NCBI GenBank assembly: GCA_027297005.1
Contig: JAPUIN010000257.1
Span: forward strand, 1 to 5,876
Direction of reading: 5' to 3'
DNA length: 5,876 nucleotides
From: Acidobacteriota bacterium
GTDB taxonomy: Bacteria; Acidobacteriota; Polarisedimenticolia; Gp22-AA2
Under the pieces are notes generated by a model that was not told where the DNA came from, made no database searches, and saw only the letters and a list, made by a program, of their open reading frames with translations. The translations under genes and the position numbers were made by a program. Below are positions 1-5,208 of the stretch, piece after piece. How positions within the stretch are numbered: position 1 is the first letter of the stretch; every line of letters starts with the position of its first letter.

Positions 1-323
1 CGACGAGCGGCGAAGAAGCCGACGCGGTTCTCACGCTGGTCAATCCGGTGATCGACTCCGAAGAGGGCAGCGACCAGGTCGCCGAAGGATGCCTTTCGAT
101 TCCCGGTTTCACCGAGAAGGTCGACCGAGCGACCAAGATCCATGTGCGCGCGCAGAATCTCGAAGGAGAGGCTTTCGAGTTCGTTGCCGAAGATCTCCTG
201 GCGCGCGTGACCCGCCACGAGCTCGATCACCTGAACGGTGTTCTCTTCGTCGATCACCTCAAGGGTCTGCGCCGCGAACGCGCCAAGCGTCATCTCCGGC
301 GCATGCGAGAAGACGCGCCGTGA
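1..323 (+). CDS. def: peptide deformylase, C-terminal part (5' end outside window)
   Basis: Peptide deformylase removes the formyl group from the initiator methionine of new proteins in the cytoplasm, using a metal ion, usually Fe2+. The reading frame is open from the left edge (first whole codon at base 3) to TGA at 321-323, about 106 residues. Two of the three family signatures are visible: EGCLSIPG, whose cysteine codon at 90-92 gives a metal ligand, and HELDH at 216-230, which supplies the two histidine ligands and the catalytic glutamate. HELDH is followed by the usual LNGVLFVDHL. The first signature (GxGLAAxQ type) and the start codon lie outside the window, so roughly the N-terminal half is missing. 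The tail is basic and arginine-rich, as is common in this family. The stop overlaps the GTG start of cysS in a GTGA arrangement, so the two genes are probably co-transcribed and translationally coupled. Nothing suggests that the visible part is damaged. Confidence 0.95.
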   Translation, partial: TSGEEADAVLTLVNPVIDSEEGSDQVAEGCLSIPGFTEKVDRATKIHVRAQNLEGEAFEFVAEDLLARVTRHELDHLNGVLFVDHLKGLRRERAKRHLRRMREDAP

Positions 324-1720
324 CCGTGCCCACTTTCTTCAATACCCTCGGCCGTCGGCAGGAGCCGCTCGAGACGCTCCGGCCTGGGAAAGTCGCTCTC
401 TACACCTGCGGGCCGACCGTCTACGATCACGCCCACATCGGCAACCTGCGAACGTTTGTCTTCGAAGACATCCTGCGCCGCAGCCTGCGTCATTTGGGGT
501 ACGAAGTCGATCAGGTGATGAACATCACCGACGTCGACGACAAGACGATCGAAAACTCCCTCAAGGCCGGCGTCACTCTGCAGGAATACACAAAGAATTA
601 CACGGATCTGTTCTTTGAGGATCTCGACGCGCTCGGGATCGAGAGGGCCGAACACTATCCGCGCGCGACCGAGCACATCCCGGAGATGCTCGCGCTGATC
701 CGGTCGCTGAAGGAGCGGGGGCATCTCTATGAGAGCCGCGGGTCACTCTATTTCCGCATCGATTCGTTTCCGCAGTACGGAAGACTCGCCCGCCTCGATG
801 GTACGGGGTCGCAGGGACACGAACGGATCGATTCGGACGAGTACGATAAAGACGATCCGAGAGATTTCGCCGTGTGGAAAGCGCATAAGGAAGGGGAGCC
901 GTTCTGGGACAGCGAGTTCGGGCGGGGGCGGCCGGGGTGGCATCTGGAGTGCTCCGCGATGTCGATGAAGTACCTCGGGGATGTGATCGACATCCACACA
1001 GGGGGGGTCGACAACATCTTCCCTCACCACGATAACGAGATCGCGCAGAGCGAGGCGTCCACGGGCAAACCGTTCGTCCGCTACTGGCTGCACGCCGCCC
1101 ACCTCCAGGTCGAGGGGGAGAAGATGTCGAAGTCACTGGGCAACTGTCATACATTACGCAACATCCGGGACAAGGGGTTCGGGCCCCGCGCGTTGCGCTA
1201 CCTCCTCACCTCCGCCCACTATCGGACCTCCCTGAACTTCACGATGGAGGGCCTGAAGCAAAGCGAAACGGCCCTGGCGCGCCTCGACGACCTGGCCTGC
1301 CGATTGCGGGATCATCTGGCCGTGGCGGAGAGCGACACCGGACTGGCGGAGAAGGTCCGGGCGGCCCGCTCCGGCATGCTGGAATCGCTCGACGACGACC
1401 TCAACACCTCGGGTGCTCTGGGACATCTGTTCGTCCTCGTTCGCGAGCTCAACAGCGCCCTCGATGCCGGACGGGCGGGGCGGGACGACGTGACGGCCGC
1501 ACGGGATGTGCTGTCGACATTCGAGACGATCTTCGGGATCTGCCTGGGCCGCACCGAGGTGCTCGACAGTGAGGTCGAGGCGATGATACGGAAGCGCACC
1601 GAGGCGCGGGCGCGCAAGGACTTCATTGAGGCCGATCGAATACGCGACCAGCTCCTGTGTCGTGGAGTCGTGCTCGAAGACACCTCCCAGGGAGTGCGCT
1701 GGAAACGCCGGGGGGGCTGA
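320..1720 (+). CDS. cysS: cysteinyl-tRNA synthetase
   Basis: Class I aminoacyl-tRNA synthetase that attaches cysteine to tRNA-Cys in the cytoplasm with ATP. From GTG at 320 it is 466 residues, close to the 461 of E. coli CysS. Signatures in order: TCGPTVYDHAHIGN, with zinc ligand C30 and the HIGH-type motif HIGN at 39-42; NITDVDDK, typical of CysRS; GRPGWHLECSAM with zinc ligand C211; FPHHDNEIAQS with H236 and E240, which complete the zinc site; and KMSKS at 268-272. The C-terminal helical tRNA-binding region ends in LEDTSQGVRWKRR, matching the family end. The frame is open further upstream to 89, but that part is antisense-like noise inside def and shares no family homology. GTG 320 overlaps the def stop (GTGA) and gives the expected N-terminus (TVPTFFNTL); GTG 326 is a possible alternative. 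No strong Shine-Dalgarno is visible, which fits coupling to def. All catalytic motifs are intact. A tRNA-Cys gene lies about 2.7 kb downstream. Confidence 0.98.
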   Translation: MTVPTFFNTLGRRQEPLETLRPGKVALYTCGPTVYDHAHIGNLRTFVFEDILRRSLRHLGYEVDQVMNITDVDDKTIENSLKAGVTLQEYTKNYTDLFFEDLDALGIERAEHYPRATEHIPEMLALIRSLKERGHLYESRGSLYFRIDSFPQYGRLARLDGTGSQGHERIDSDEYDKDDPRDFAVWKAHKEGEPFWDSEFGRGRPGWHLECSAMSMKYLGDVIDIHTGGVDNIFPHHDNEIAQSEASTGKPFVRYWLHAAHLQVEGEKMSKSLGNCHTLRNIRDKGFGPRALRYLLTSAHYRTSLNFTMEGLKQSETALARLDDLACRLRDHLAVAESDTGLAEKVRAARSGMLESLDDDLNTSGALGHLFVLVRELNSALDAGRAGRDDVTAARDVLSTFETIFGICLGRTEVLDSEVEAMIRKRTEARARKDFIEADRIRDQLLCRGVVLEDTSQGVRWKRRGG

Positions 1721-1800
1721 TCGGCCCCGTCCCGCTCCCCCACGCTTTTTCTTCGTGATCTGCGCTAAACCCTGCCCGCCTCGGAGCGGTCGAATCGTTC

Positions 1801-1808
1801 AGAGGAGG
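1801..1808 (+). promoter_or_regulatory. ribosome binding site for the ECF sigma gene
   Basis: AGAGGAGG ends two bases before ATG 1811. It is a strong Shine-Dalgarno match at short spacing. It fixes 1811 as the start even though the upstream 90-base gap has no other landmark. Confidence 0.7.
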
Positions 1809-1810
1809 CT

Positions 1811-2395
1811 ATGAAGTCGGTTCCGCGACAGGCAGGCGATCCGTCCATCAGCGACGAAGAGCTCGTCGCCCGCTTCAAGGCGGGGAACGAGGCCTCGTTC
1901 GACGCCCTCGTCGTCCGGCATCGGGCATCCGCGTACCGGCTGGCGTATCGTTTGATGGGCCGACACGAGGATGCCGACGATCTGGCGCAGGAGGCGTTCC
2001 TGCGAGCCTACCGATCACTGCACCGGTTCAGAGGTGAGTCACGATTCCGCACCTGGTTGACACGTATCCTCGTCAATCTGGCGATCAACGCCAGGCATCG
2101 TCGGCGCGAAACGGTCCCGTTCACGGAAACGGACGCGGCGGCCGGACGTCCGGCCGAAGCGGTGGCCATGACCTTGCGCGGGCAGGTCCGGCGGGCCATT
2201 GAAACGCTCCCGCGACGCCAGAGACAGATCCTGATGTTGAAGGTGTATGAAGAGATGAAGTTCTCGGAGATCGCTTCGGTGGCGGGGATTTCGATTGGGA
2301 CTGCCAAGGCGACTTTTTTCCAGGCAGTCCGGGCTTTGAGGGGACGGCTTCTCTCTCCTTCCAGCCCGCTGGAGAGGAAGGAGGCGAGGTCGTGA
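1811..2395 (+). CDS. ECF (RpoE-like) RNA polymerase sigma factor
   Basis: Alternative sigma factor of the extracytoplasmic-function group, 194 residues, the usual two-domain size. It directs RNA polymerase to stress promoters in the cytoplasm. Region 2 spans about residues 26-96 and holds DADDLAQEAFLRAY (54-67), the core-polymerase-binding helix, followed by GESRFRTWLTRILVN, the -10 recognition part. A linker rich in Ala, Pro and Glu (about 101-122) leads to region 4 (about 124-178) with LPRRQRQILMLKVYEEM and the helix-turn-helix FSEIASVAGISIGTAKATFFQAVRAL for -35 recognition. The form GTAKATFFQAVRALR differs from the common GTVKSRLHRARKALR, so it probably belongs to a less familiar ECF subgroup. 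There is no region 1.1 or region 3. The stop overlaps the GTG start of the downstream anti-sigma gene (GTGA), the classic sigma/anti-sigma coupling. Autoregulation is likely by analogy, and a weak ECF-like promoter can be drawn upstream. The family call is firm; the regulon is unknown. Confidence 0.95.
   Translation: MKSVPRQAGDPSISDEELVARFKAGNEASFDALVVRHRASAYRLAYRLMGRHEDADDLAQEAFLRAYRSLHRFRGESRFRTWLTRILVNLAINARHRRRETVPFTETDAAAGRPAEAVAMTLRGQVRRAIETLPRRQRQILMLKVYEEMKFSEIASVAGISIGTAKATFFQAVRALRGRLLSPSSPLERKEARS
2378..2384 (+). promoter_or_regulatory. ribosome binding site for the anti-sigma gene
   Basis: AAGGAGG lies inside the end of the sigma gene, seven bases before GTG 2392. It is a near-perfect Shine-Dalgarno at ideal spacing and supports the GTG start that overlaps the sigma stop. 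Confidence 0.75.
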
Positions 2396-2964
2396 TCGAT
2401 TGCGAGAGCGCGAGACAGGCGATCGCGAACCGGCTGGCAGGAGATATCGATGATGCGAACCTCCGGGAGCTCGCGACCCACCTGGAGACCTGCTCCGATT
2501 GCGTGGACGACGCGCGGATTCTCGACGGCGCGGTGGGAGCTCTGAAGAACGACGAGGTTCCCGATCCGGGCCCGGTTTACTGGGCCTCCTTCGGTCGCCG
2601 ACTTCGCGATCGCATCGCTCTCTCGAGGGGCCGTTTCCGAAGGCGCTCGGCTGCCCTCCTCGCCGCGGTAGCGGCACTCGCCACCGTGCTCGCGCTGCAG
2701 ACCATGCGGGTCGGCAGGTCGACGCCTCCGGATCAGGGCTCGCCAACCGCGCTCGCCACGGTTCAGACATCGCGCGACGAAATGGATCGACTGCAGAAGA
2801 TTCTGGAGCGCATCTCGGCGGCAAAGGAGGGGCGGTCGGTCTTGAGGGCAGTCCTTGACGATCTCGGTCCGGCCGATCCGCTGGAATTTGACGAGGCGCT
2901 CGAGAGGTTGACGCCGGAGGAGAGCGCGATCCTCGGTCGTGAGCTGTCGGGACTGGCAGGTTGA
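2392..2964 (+). CDS. transmembrane zinc-finger (zf-HC2 type) anti-sigma factor
   Basis: Probable anti-sigma factor that holds the upstream ECF sigma at the inner membrane until a signal arrives; 190 residues from GTG 2392. The N-terminal cytoplasmic part carries the zinc anti-sigma signature: H30-x3-C34-x2-C37 (HLETCSDC), with C4 also present near the start. A basic stretch (RRLRDRIALSRGRFRRR, about 69-85) precedes one hydrophobic segment, about 86-103 (ALLAAVAALATVLAL), so the N-terminus should be inside by the positive-inside rule. The remaining 85 or so residues should be periplasmic: a Pro/Thr-rich linker (about 108-125), then charged helices (DEMDRLQKILERI, FDEALERLTPEESAILGREL) that could be a sensor or partner-binding domain. 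The 4-base overlap with the sigma stop implies balanced synthesis of the pair. The identity rests on the HxxxCxxC motif, the membrane segment and gene position. The periplasmic part matches nothing I recognise. Confidence 0.87.
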   Translation: MIDCESARQAIANRLAGDIDDANLRELATHLETCSDCVDDARILDGAVGALKNDEVPDPGPVYWASFGRRLRDRIALSRGRFRRRSAALLAAVAALATVLALQTMRVGRSTPPDQGSPTALATVQTSRDEMDRLQKILERISAAKEGRSVLRAVLDDLGPADPLEFDEALERLTPEESAILGRELSGLAG

Positions 2965-2982
2965 TAGGCCCGTTCCGGGGAA

Positions 2983-2995
2983 GAGGAGAAGGAGG
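2983..2995 (+). promoter_or_regulatory. double Shine-Dalgarno that leaves the next start open
   Basis: The purine run GAGGAGAAGGAGG ends directly at ATG 2996. Its second core, AAGGAGG (2989-2995), suits ATG 3002 at a 6-base spacing. Its first core, GAGGAG (2983-2988), suits ATG 2996 at 7 bases. A GTG lies between the two ATGs, in the same frame. I favour 3002 because the longer core is the better match. The two starts differ only by Met-Val before the same signal peptide. Confidence 0.6.
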
Positions 2996-3001
2996 ATGGT
3001 G

Positions 3002-3640
3002 ATGAGGAGGGTTACGAAAATCATCCGCGGCGCTCTCTTGGCACTGGCGGCTGCGGTCGTCCTGCAGGCGGGAGTCGTCGTGACGCCCGCCCAGCAGCGA
3101 TCGGGGGGTGAACAATTTGCGGAAGGAGGCCCGCCTCCCGACCCGACGGAGATCAGGCAGGCAATGGAACGGGTGATGATCTCCAGAGTCAGGGAAGTCC
3201 TCGAACTGACGCCGGATCAGGAGGCCAGGGTGATGCCCCGGCTCCGTGAGCTTCTCGAGGAACGGCATCTCTATGCCAGCCGCAGGCGCGCGAAGATGGC
3301 CTATCTGCGTGCCGCGATGATGGACGAAGAGGTCGAAGAGGGGGCTATCGCGAAAGCCCTGTCCGAGGTGCGTGAGGTCGAGCGCGGCTTCCGCGAGCGG
3401 GAGGCCGGGCTGCGCGACTCGATCGCGGAGGCCCTGACACCGCGACAGCAGGCGAAGCTGCTTTTCTTCGAGCGCCGTTTTCGGAATGTGATGCAGAAGC
3501 GGGTCCGTGCATTGATGAGACAACGCGGCGGGGAACGGGCGAGGCGCGGGCCGCGCGGGCGTCCCGGTCAACCTGGGGGACAGGATCCGTTCTGGGGTGA
3601 GGATCCTTTCTCTGATCCGGATGGCTGGGGAGAGGAATGA
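3002..3640 (+). CDS. exported Spy/CpxP-like helical protein (LTxxQ-type motifs)
   Basis: Predicted periplasmic protein of 212 residues from ATG 3002 (214 from ATG 2996). A clear signal peptide is present: basic n-region RRVTKIIR, hydrophobic core about 11-27, probable cleavage near TPA-QQ (28-32). The mature part is highly charged and alpha-helical. It carries two LTxxQ-like motifs, LTPDQEARV near 69-77 and LTPRQQAKLL at 145-154, the pattern of the Spy/CpxP/CnrX family of periplasmic chaperones and metal or envelope-stress sensors. Residues 180-194 are rich in Arg, Gly and Pro. The end is acidic and aromatic, with DPFWGE and DPFSDPDGW. Lying 37 bases after the anti-sigma gene and with the same direction, it is likely part of the same operon and could sense or buffer the stress that the sigma factor answers. 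No cysteine, and no clear metal-binding cluster, is visible. A more general role as a helical periplasmic protein of unknown function is possible, because similarity rests on short motifs. Confidence 0.65.
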   Translation: MRRVTKIIRGALLALAAAVVLQAGVVVTPAQQRSGGEQFAEGGPPPDPTEIRQAMERVMISRVREVLELTPDQEARVMPRLRELLEERHLYASRRRAKMAYLRAAMMDEEVEEGAIAKALSEVREVERGFREREAGLRDSIAEALTPRQQAKLLFFERRFRNVMQKRVRALMRQRGGERARRGPRGRPGQPGGQDPFWGEDPFSDPDGWGEE

Positions 3641-4071
3641 CCCTCGGAGCACGACTGTCCGAGCCGGTGGCGCCGCGGCGACCGCCGACCGGCCGCGTGG
3701 GAGGCACCCGCAAACCGGGCCGCCTCGGAATGGCGGGGGAGGAAGCGGCCGAGAGATTCCTCGTCGCACGGGGATACCGCATCCGCGCGCGGCGCTACCG
3801 GGTCCGCACCGGAGAGATCGACCTGGTCGCCGAGGAGGCCGGAACGCTGGTGTTCGTCGAGGTGAAAACGCGTTCCTCGATCGCCTACGGCCGGCCGGCC
3901 GAAGCGGTCGGATCGAGGAAGAGGGCTCGTCTGATCCGGGCCGCCCGCCACTACCTGGCGCACGTGCGCGAGTTCGATCGCCCCTGCCGCTTCGACGTCG
4001 TCGAGCTGGTGGCTGGGGGATGCGATCGATACCGCATCACGTTGATTCGAGACGCTTTCCAGTCCAGATGA
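3637..4071 (+). CDS. yraN: YraN (UPF0102) family, restriction-endonuclease-like fold
   Basis: Member of the widespread YraN/UPF0102 family, predicted to have the PD-(D/E)xK nuclease fold. Its biological role is not settled. It has 144 residues from ATG 3637. Family features are GEEAAERFLVARGYRI (about 34-49), GEIDLVA (59-65) with the acidic pair E60/D62, and LVFVEVKTR (71-79) with the E-x-K of the nuclease core, followed by the helical part with GSRKRARLIRAARHYL and the C-terminal RFDVVEL. The first 28 or so residues (Arg/Pro/Gly-rich) precede the usual family N-terminus, so the annotated start may be long; ATG 3730 or GTG 3697 are alternatives. I keep 3637 because its ATG overlaps the stop of the upstream gene (ATGA) and a GGGGAGAGG purine run precedes it. 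Elsewhere yraN often sits near rnhB, rplS or rsmI. Here it is attached to a sigma/anti-sigma operon. Family is secure, function is not. Confidence 0.9.
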   Translation: MTLGARLSEPVAPRRPPTGRVGGTRKPGRLGMAGEEAAERFLVARGYRIRARRYRVRTGEIDLVAEEAGTLVFVEVKTRSSIAYGRPAEAVGSRKRARLIRAARHYLAHVREFDRPCRFDVVELVAGGCDRYRITLIRDAFQSR

Positions 4072-4098
4072 GCCTCTCCGGACGGGCCATCCTCCACC

Positions 4099-4128
4099 TT
4101 GACAGGCACCCGATTCCGTCGCTATAGT
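4099..4128 (+). promoter_or_regulatory. sigma-70-type promoter for tRNA-Gly
   Basis: A perfect -35 box TTGACA (4099-4104) and a -10 box TATAGT (4123-4128, five of six consensus bases) are separated by 18 bases. Transcription would begin around 4135, about 23 bases before the mature 5' end of tRNA-Gly, leaving a short leader for RNase P. It lies 28 bases after the yraN stop, so it starts a new transcription unit. Confidence 0.85.
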
Positions 4129-4157
4129 CGTGGGGCTGCTCCTACCGGGGCGGTATC

Positions 4158-4232
<75 letters not shown>

Positions 4233-4241
4233 GACTTCATC

Positions 4242-4283
4242 GTCGGCCCGTCGCGTTCATCTAAATCGGGCCGGCTTTTTATT
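4242..4283 (+). terminator. rho-independent terminator after tRNA-Gly
   Basis: Arm GTCGGCCCG (4242-4250) pairs with CGGGCCGGC (4267-4275), giving nine pairs including one T-G, around a 16-base loop. It is followed at once by TTTTTATT (4276-4283). It begins ten bases after the tRNA-Gly CCA end and closes that transcription unit. The loop is longer than usual but the GC-rich stem and T run are clear. Confidence 0.8.
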
Positions 4284-4394
4284 GCTGGTGCCACTGATTG
4301 GGGGCGGGATCGGCCTGAGGCATCCCGCGGGTGGGGCGATTTCGATCCGCGGCGCTCCAGGGACCGCGCCGGATCTGGGAGCCGAACCGGCGGA
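4284..4394. other. spacer between tRNA units, nothing recognised
   Basis: GC-rich intergenic sequence between the tRNA-Gly terminator and the tRNA-Cys promoter. I see no gene, repeat or further promoter in it. Open frames that cross it on both strands run through the tRNA genes and look spurious. Confidence 0.6.
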
Positions 4395-4424
4395 TTGACA
4401 GGTTCGGACACCGGCCTGTACCAT
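4395..4424 (+). promoter_or_regulatory. probable promoter for tRNA-Cys
   Basis: A perfect -35 box TTGACA (4395-4400) is followed 18 bases later by TACCAT (4419-4424), four of six -10 consensus bases. The mature tRNA-Cys begins 38 bases downstream. The layout copies the tRNA-Gly promoter, with the same TTGACAGG start and the same 18-base spacer, but the -10 is weaker. CATTAT at 4422-4427 is a poorer-spaced alternative -10. Confidence 0.65.
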
Positions 4425-4462
4425 TATTTGTGGCATCTGACATAGCACGGAAATTCGTGTCC

Positions 4463-4537
4463 GGCGGCGTAGCCAAGCGGTAAGGCAGAGGTCTGCAAAA
4501 CCTCCATACATCGGTTCGATTCCGATCGCCGCCTCCA
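4463..4537 (+). tRNA. tRNA-Cys (anticodon GCA)
   Basis: The 75-base gene folds as a complete cloverleaf. The acceptor stem GGCGGCG (4463-4469) pairs with CGCCGCC (4527-4533). The D arm is GCCAAGCGGTAAGGC. The anticodon stem GAGGT/ACCTC encloses loop CTGCAAA, with anticodon GCA at 4495-4497, reading UGC and UGU. The T arm is ATCGG-TTCGATT-CCGAT. The discriminator is T4534, the main identity base for CysRS, and CCA (4535-4537) is encoded. No convincing terminator separates it from the next gene, so read-through is possible. Its synthetase gene cysS is in the same window but in a separate transcription unit. Confidence 0.97.
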
Positions 4538-4617
4538 CTCCCCGTGCTTCGATACGCACTTCAGGGCAGCCCCTCCTCTTGCTTTCCGCTCCGGCGGGTC
4601 TCATTTTCAATCCCGAC

Positions 4618-5208
4618 ATGCCATCCATGCTGAGCGCCATCCTGTCCGACTACGCATTCTGGGTGAACTTCACCTCGAACATGGTTTCCGGAGCGCTGCT
4701 CACCCTGGTCTTCGGTCTCGTGCTGACCAGTGTCATCGGGCGTTACAGCGAAAGGCAGCGTGCGCAAGGCCAGAAGCGCAAGTACCTTGAATTCATCGAG
4801 AGGGAGCTGAAGCGCAACACGGTGTCCCTGGCCGCGGCGCTGACCGAACTGCCGAAGGGGAACCTGCCGTATCCTCTATTTGAAGTCAGCGCCTGGAAAG
4901 TGTCGGTCAACTCATCACTCCTCGACACGATGGACATCGAGCTCGTCCATCCGATCCTGTCTGCCTACAATCGGATCTCGGCCGCCAACGACCTTTACCA
5001 GAATCTGCTGGAGGTTTACTTCGAGAGGCTGGCGAAACCGTCGACGGCGACCGAGAGGCGGTTCCGTTTCTTCCGACGCACTCTTCTGGATCGCCTCATG
5101 GACCTCAAGCCGAAGCTCCAGGACTCGCTCCAGGAGATCGATCTCCACCTGGATCGGGACGGCGGCCGTAAGCGTGCGGCCCGACGCAATACCCGGACAG
5201 GCTCTTAG
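4618..5208 (+). CDS. single-pass membrane protein of unknown function
   Basis: I do not recognise this protein. From ATG 4618 it has 196 residues. A short N-terminal segment rich in aromatics (DYAFWVNF) is followed by one hydrophobic stretch, about 22-40 (VSGALLTLVFGLVLTSVIG). Next comes a strongly basic patch (RYSERQRAQGQKRK, 42-55), so the large C-terminal part should be cytoplasmic. That part is mostly charged helix (YLEFIERELKRN; LYQNLLEVYFERLAK; RTLLDRLMDLKPKLQDSLQEIDLHL), possibly coiled coil, and ends in a basic tail. No catalytic motif is visible. The start is uncertain: TTG 4579, ATG 4618 and ATG 4627 are in frame and none has a clear Shine-Dalgarno. I chose 4618 as the first ATG. 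The stable open frame, the sharp membrane-plus-basic-patch pattern and normal codon bias argue that it is real. It starts 80 bases after tRNA-Cys and may share its transcript. Its TAG stop overlaps the TAA of the convergent aminotransferase. Confidence 0.75.
   Translation: MPSMLSAILSDYAFWVNFTSNMVSGALLTLVFGLVLTSVIGRYSERQRAQGQKRKYLEFIERELKRNTVSLAAALTELPKGNLPYPLFEVSAWKVSVNSSLLDTMDIELVHPILSAYNRISAANDLYQNLLEVYFERLAKPSTATERRFRFFRRTLLDRLMDLKPKLQDSLQEIDLHLDRDGGRKRAARRNTRTGS

Noticed and set aside
1001..1007. Seven-G run inside cysS, and another at 1710-1716, as possible frameshift sites
   Set aside because: The cysS frame and family motifs are continuous across the first run, and the second lies in the last codons with a normal family end, so there is no sign of a shift.
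1710..1750. Terminator after cysS (GGGGC at 1713-1717, GCCCC at 1724-1728, T run at 1746-1750)
   Set aside because: The five-pair stem is separated from the T run by 17 bases, so it does not form a standard rho-independent terminator.
2039..3769. Long minus-strand open frame (576 residues), and a second one at 2008-3024
   Set aside because: They run antisense to the sigma, anti-sigma and Spy-like genes. Composition is Arg/Pro/Ser-rich without motifs, the usual shadow of GC-rich coding DNA.
4538..4617. Terminator or hairpin after tRNA-Cys (GTGC...GCAC; AGGG-CAGC-CCCT)
   Set aside because: Both stems are only four pairs and no T run follows.
4257..4640. Minus-strand open frame of 127 residues containing IGIEPMYGGFADLCLTAWLRRR
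   Set aside because: The recognisable segment is the antisense translation of tRNA-Cys, another common false protein call.
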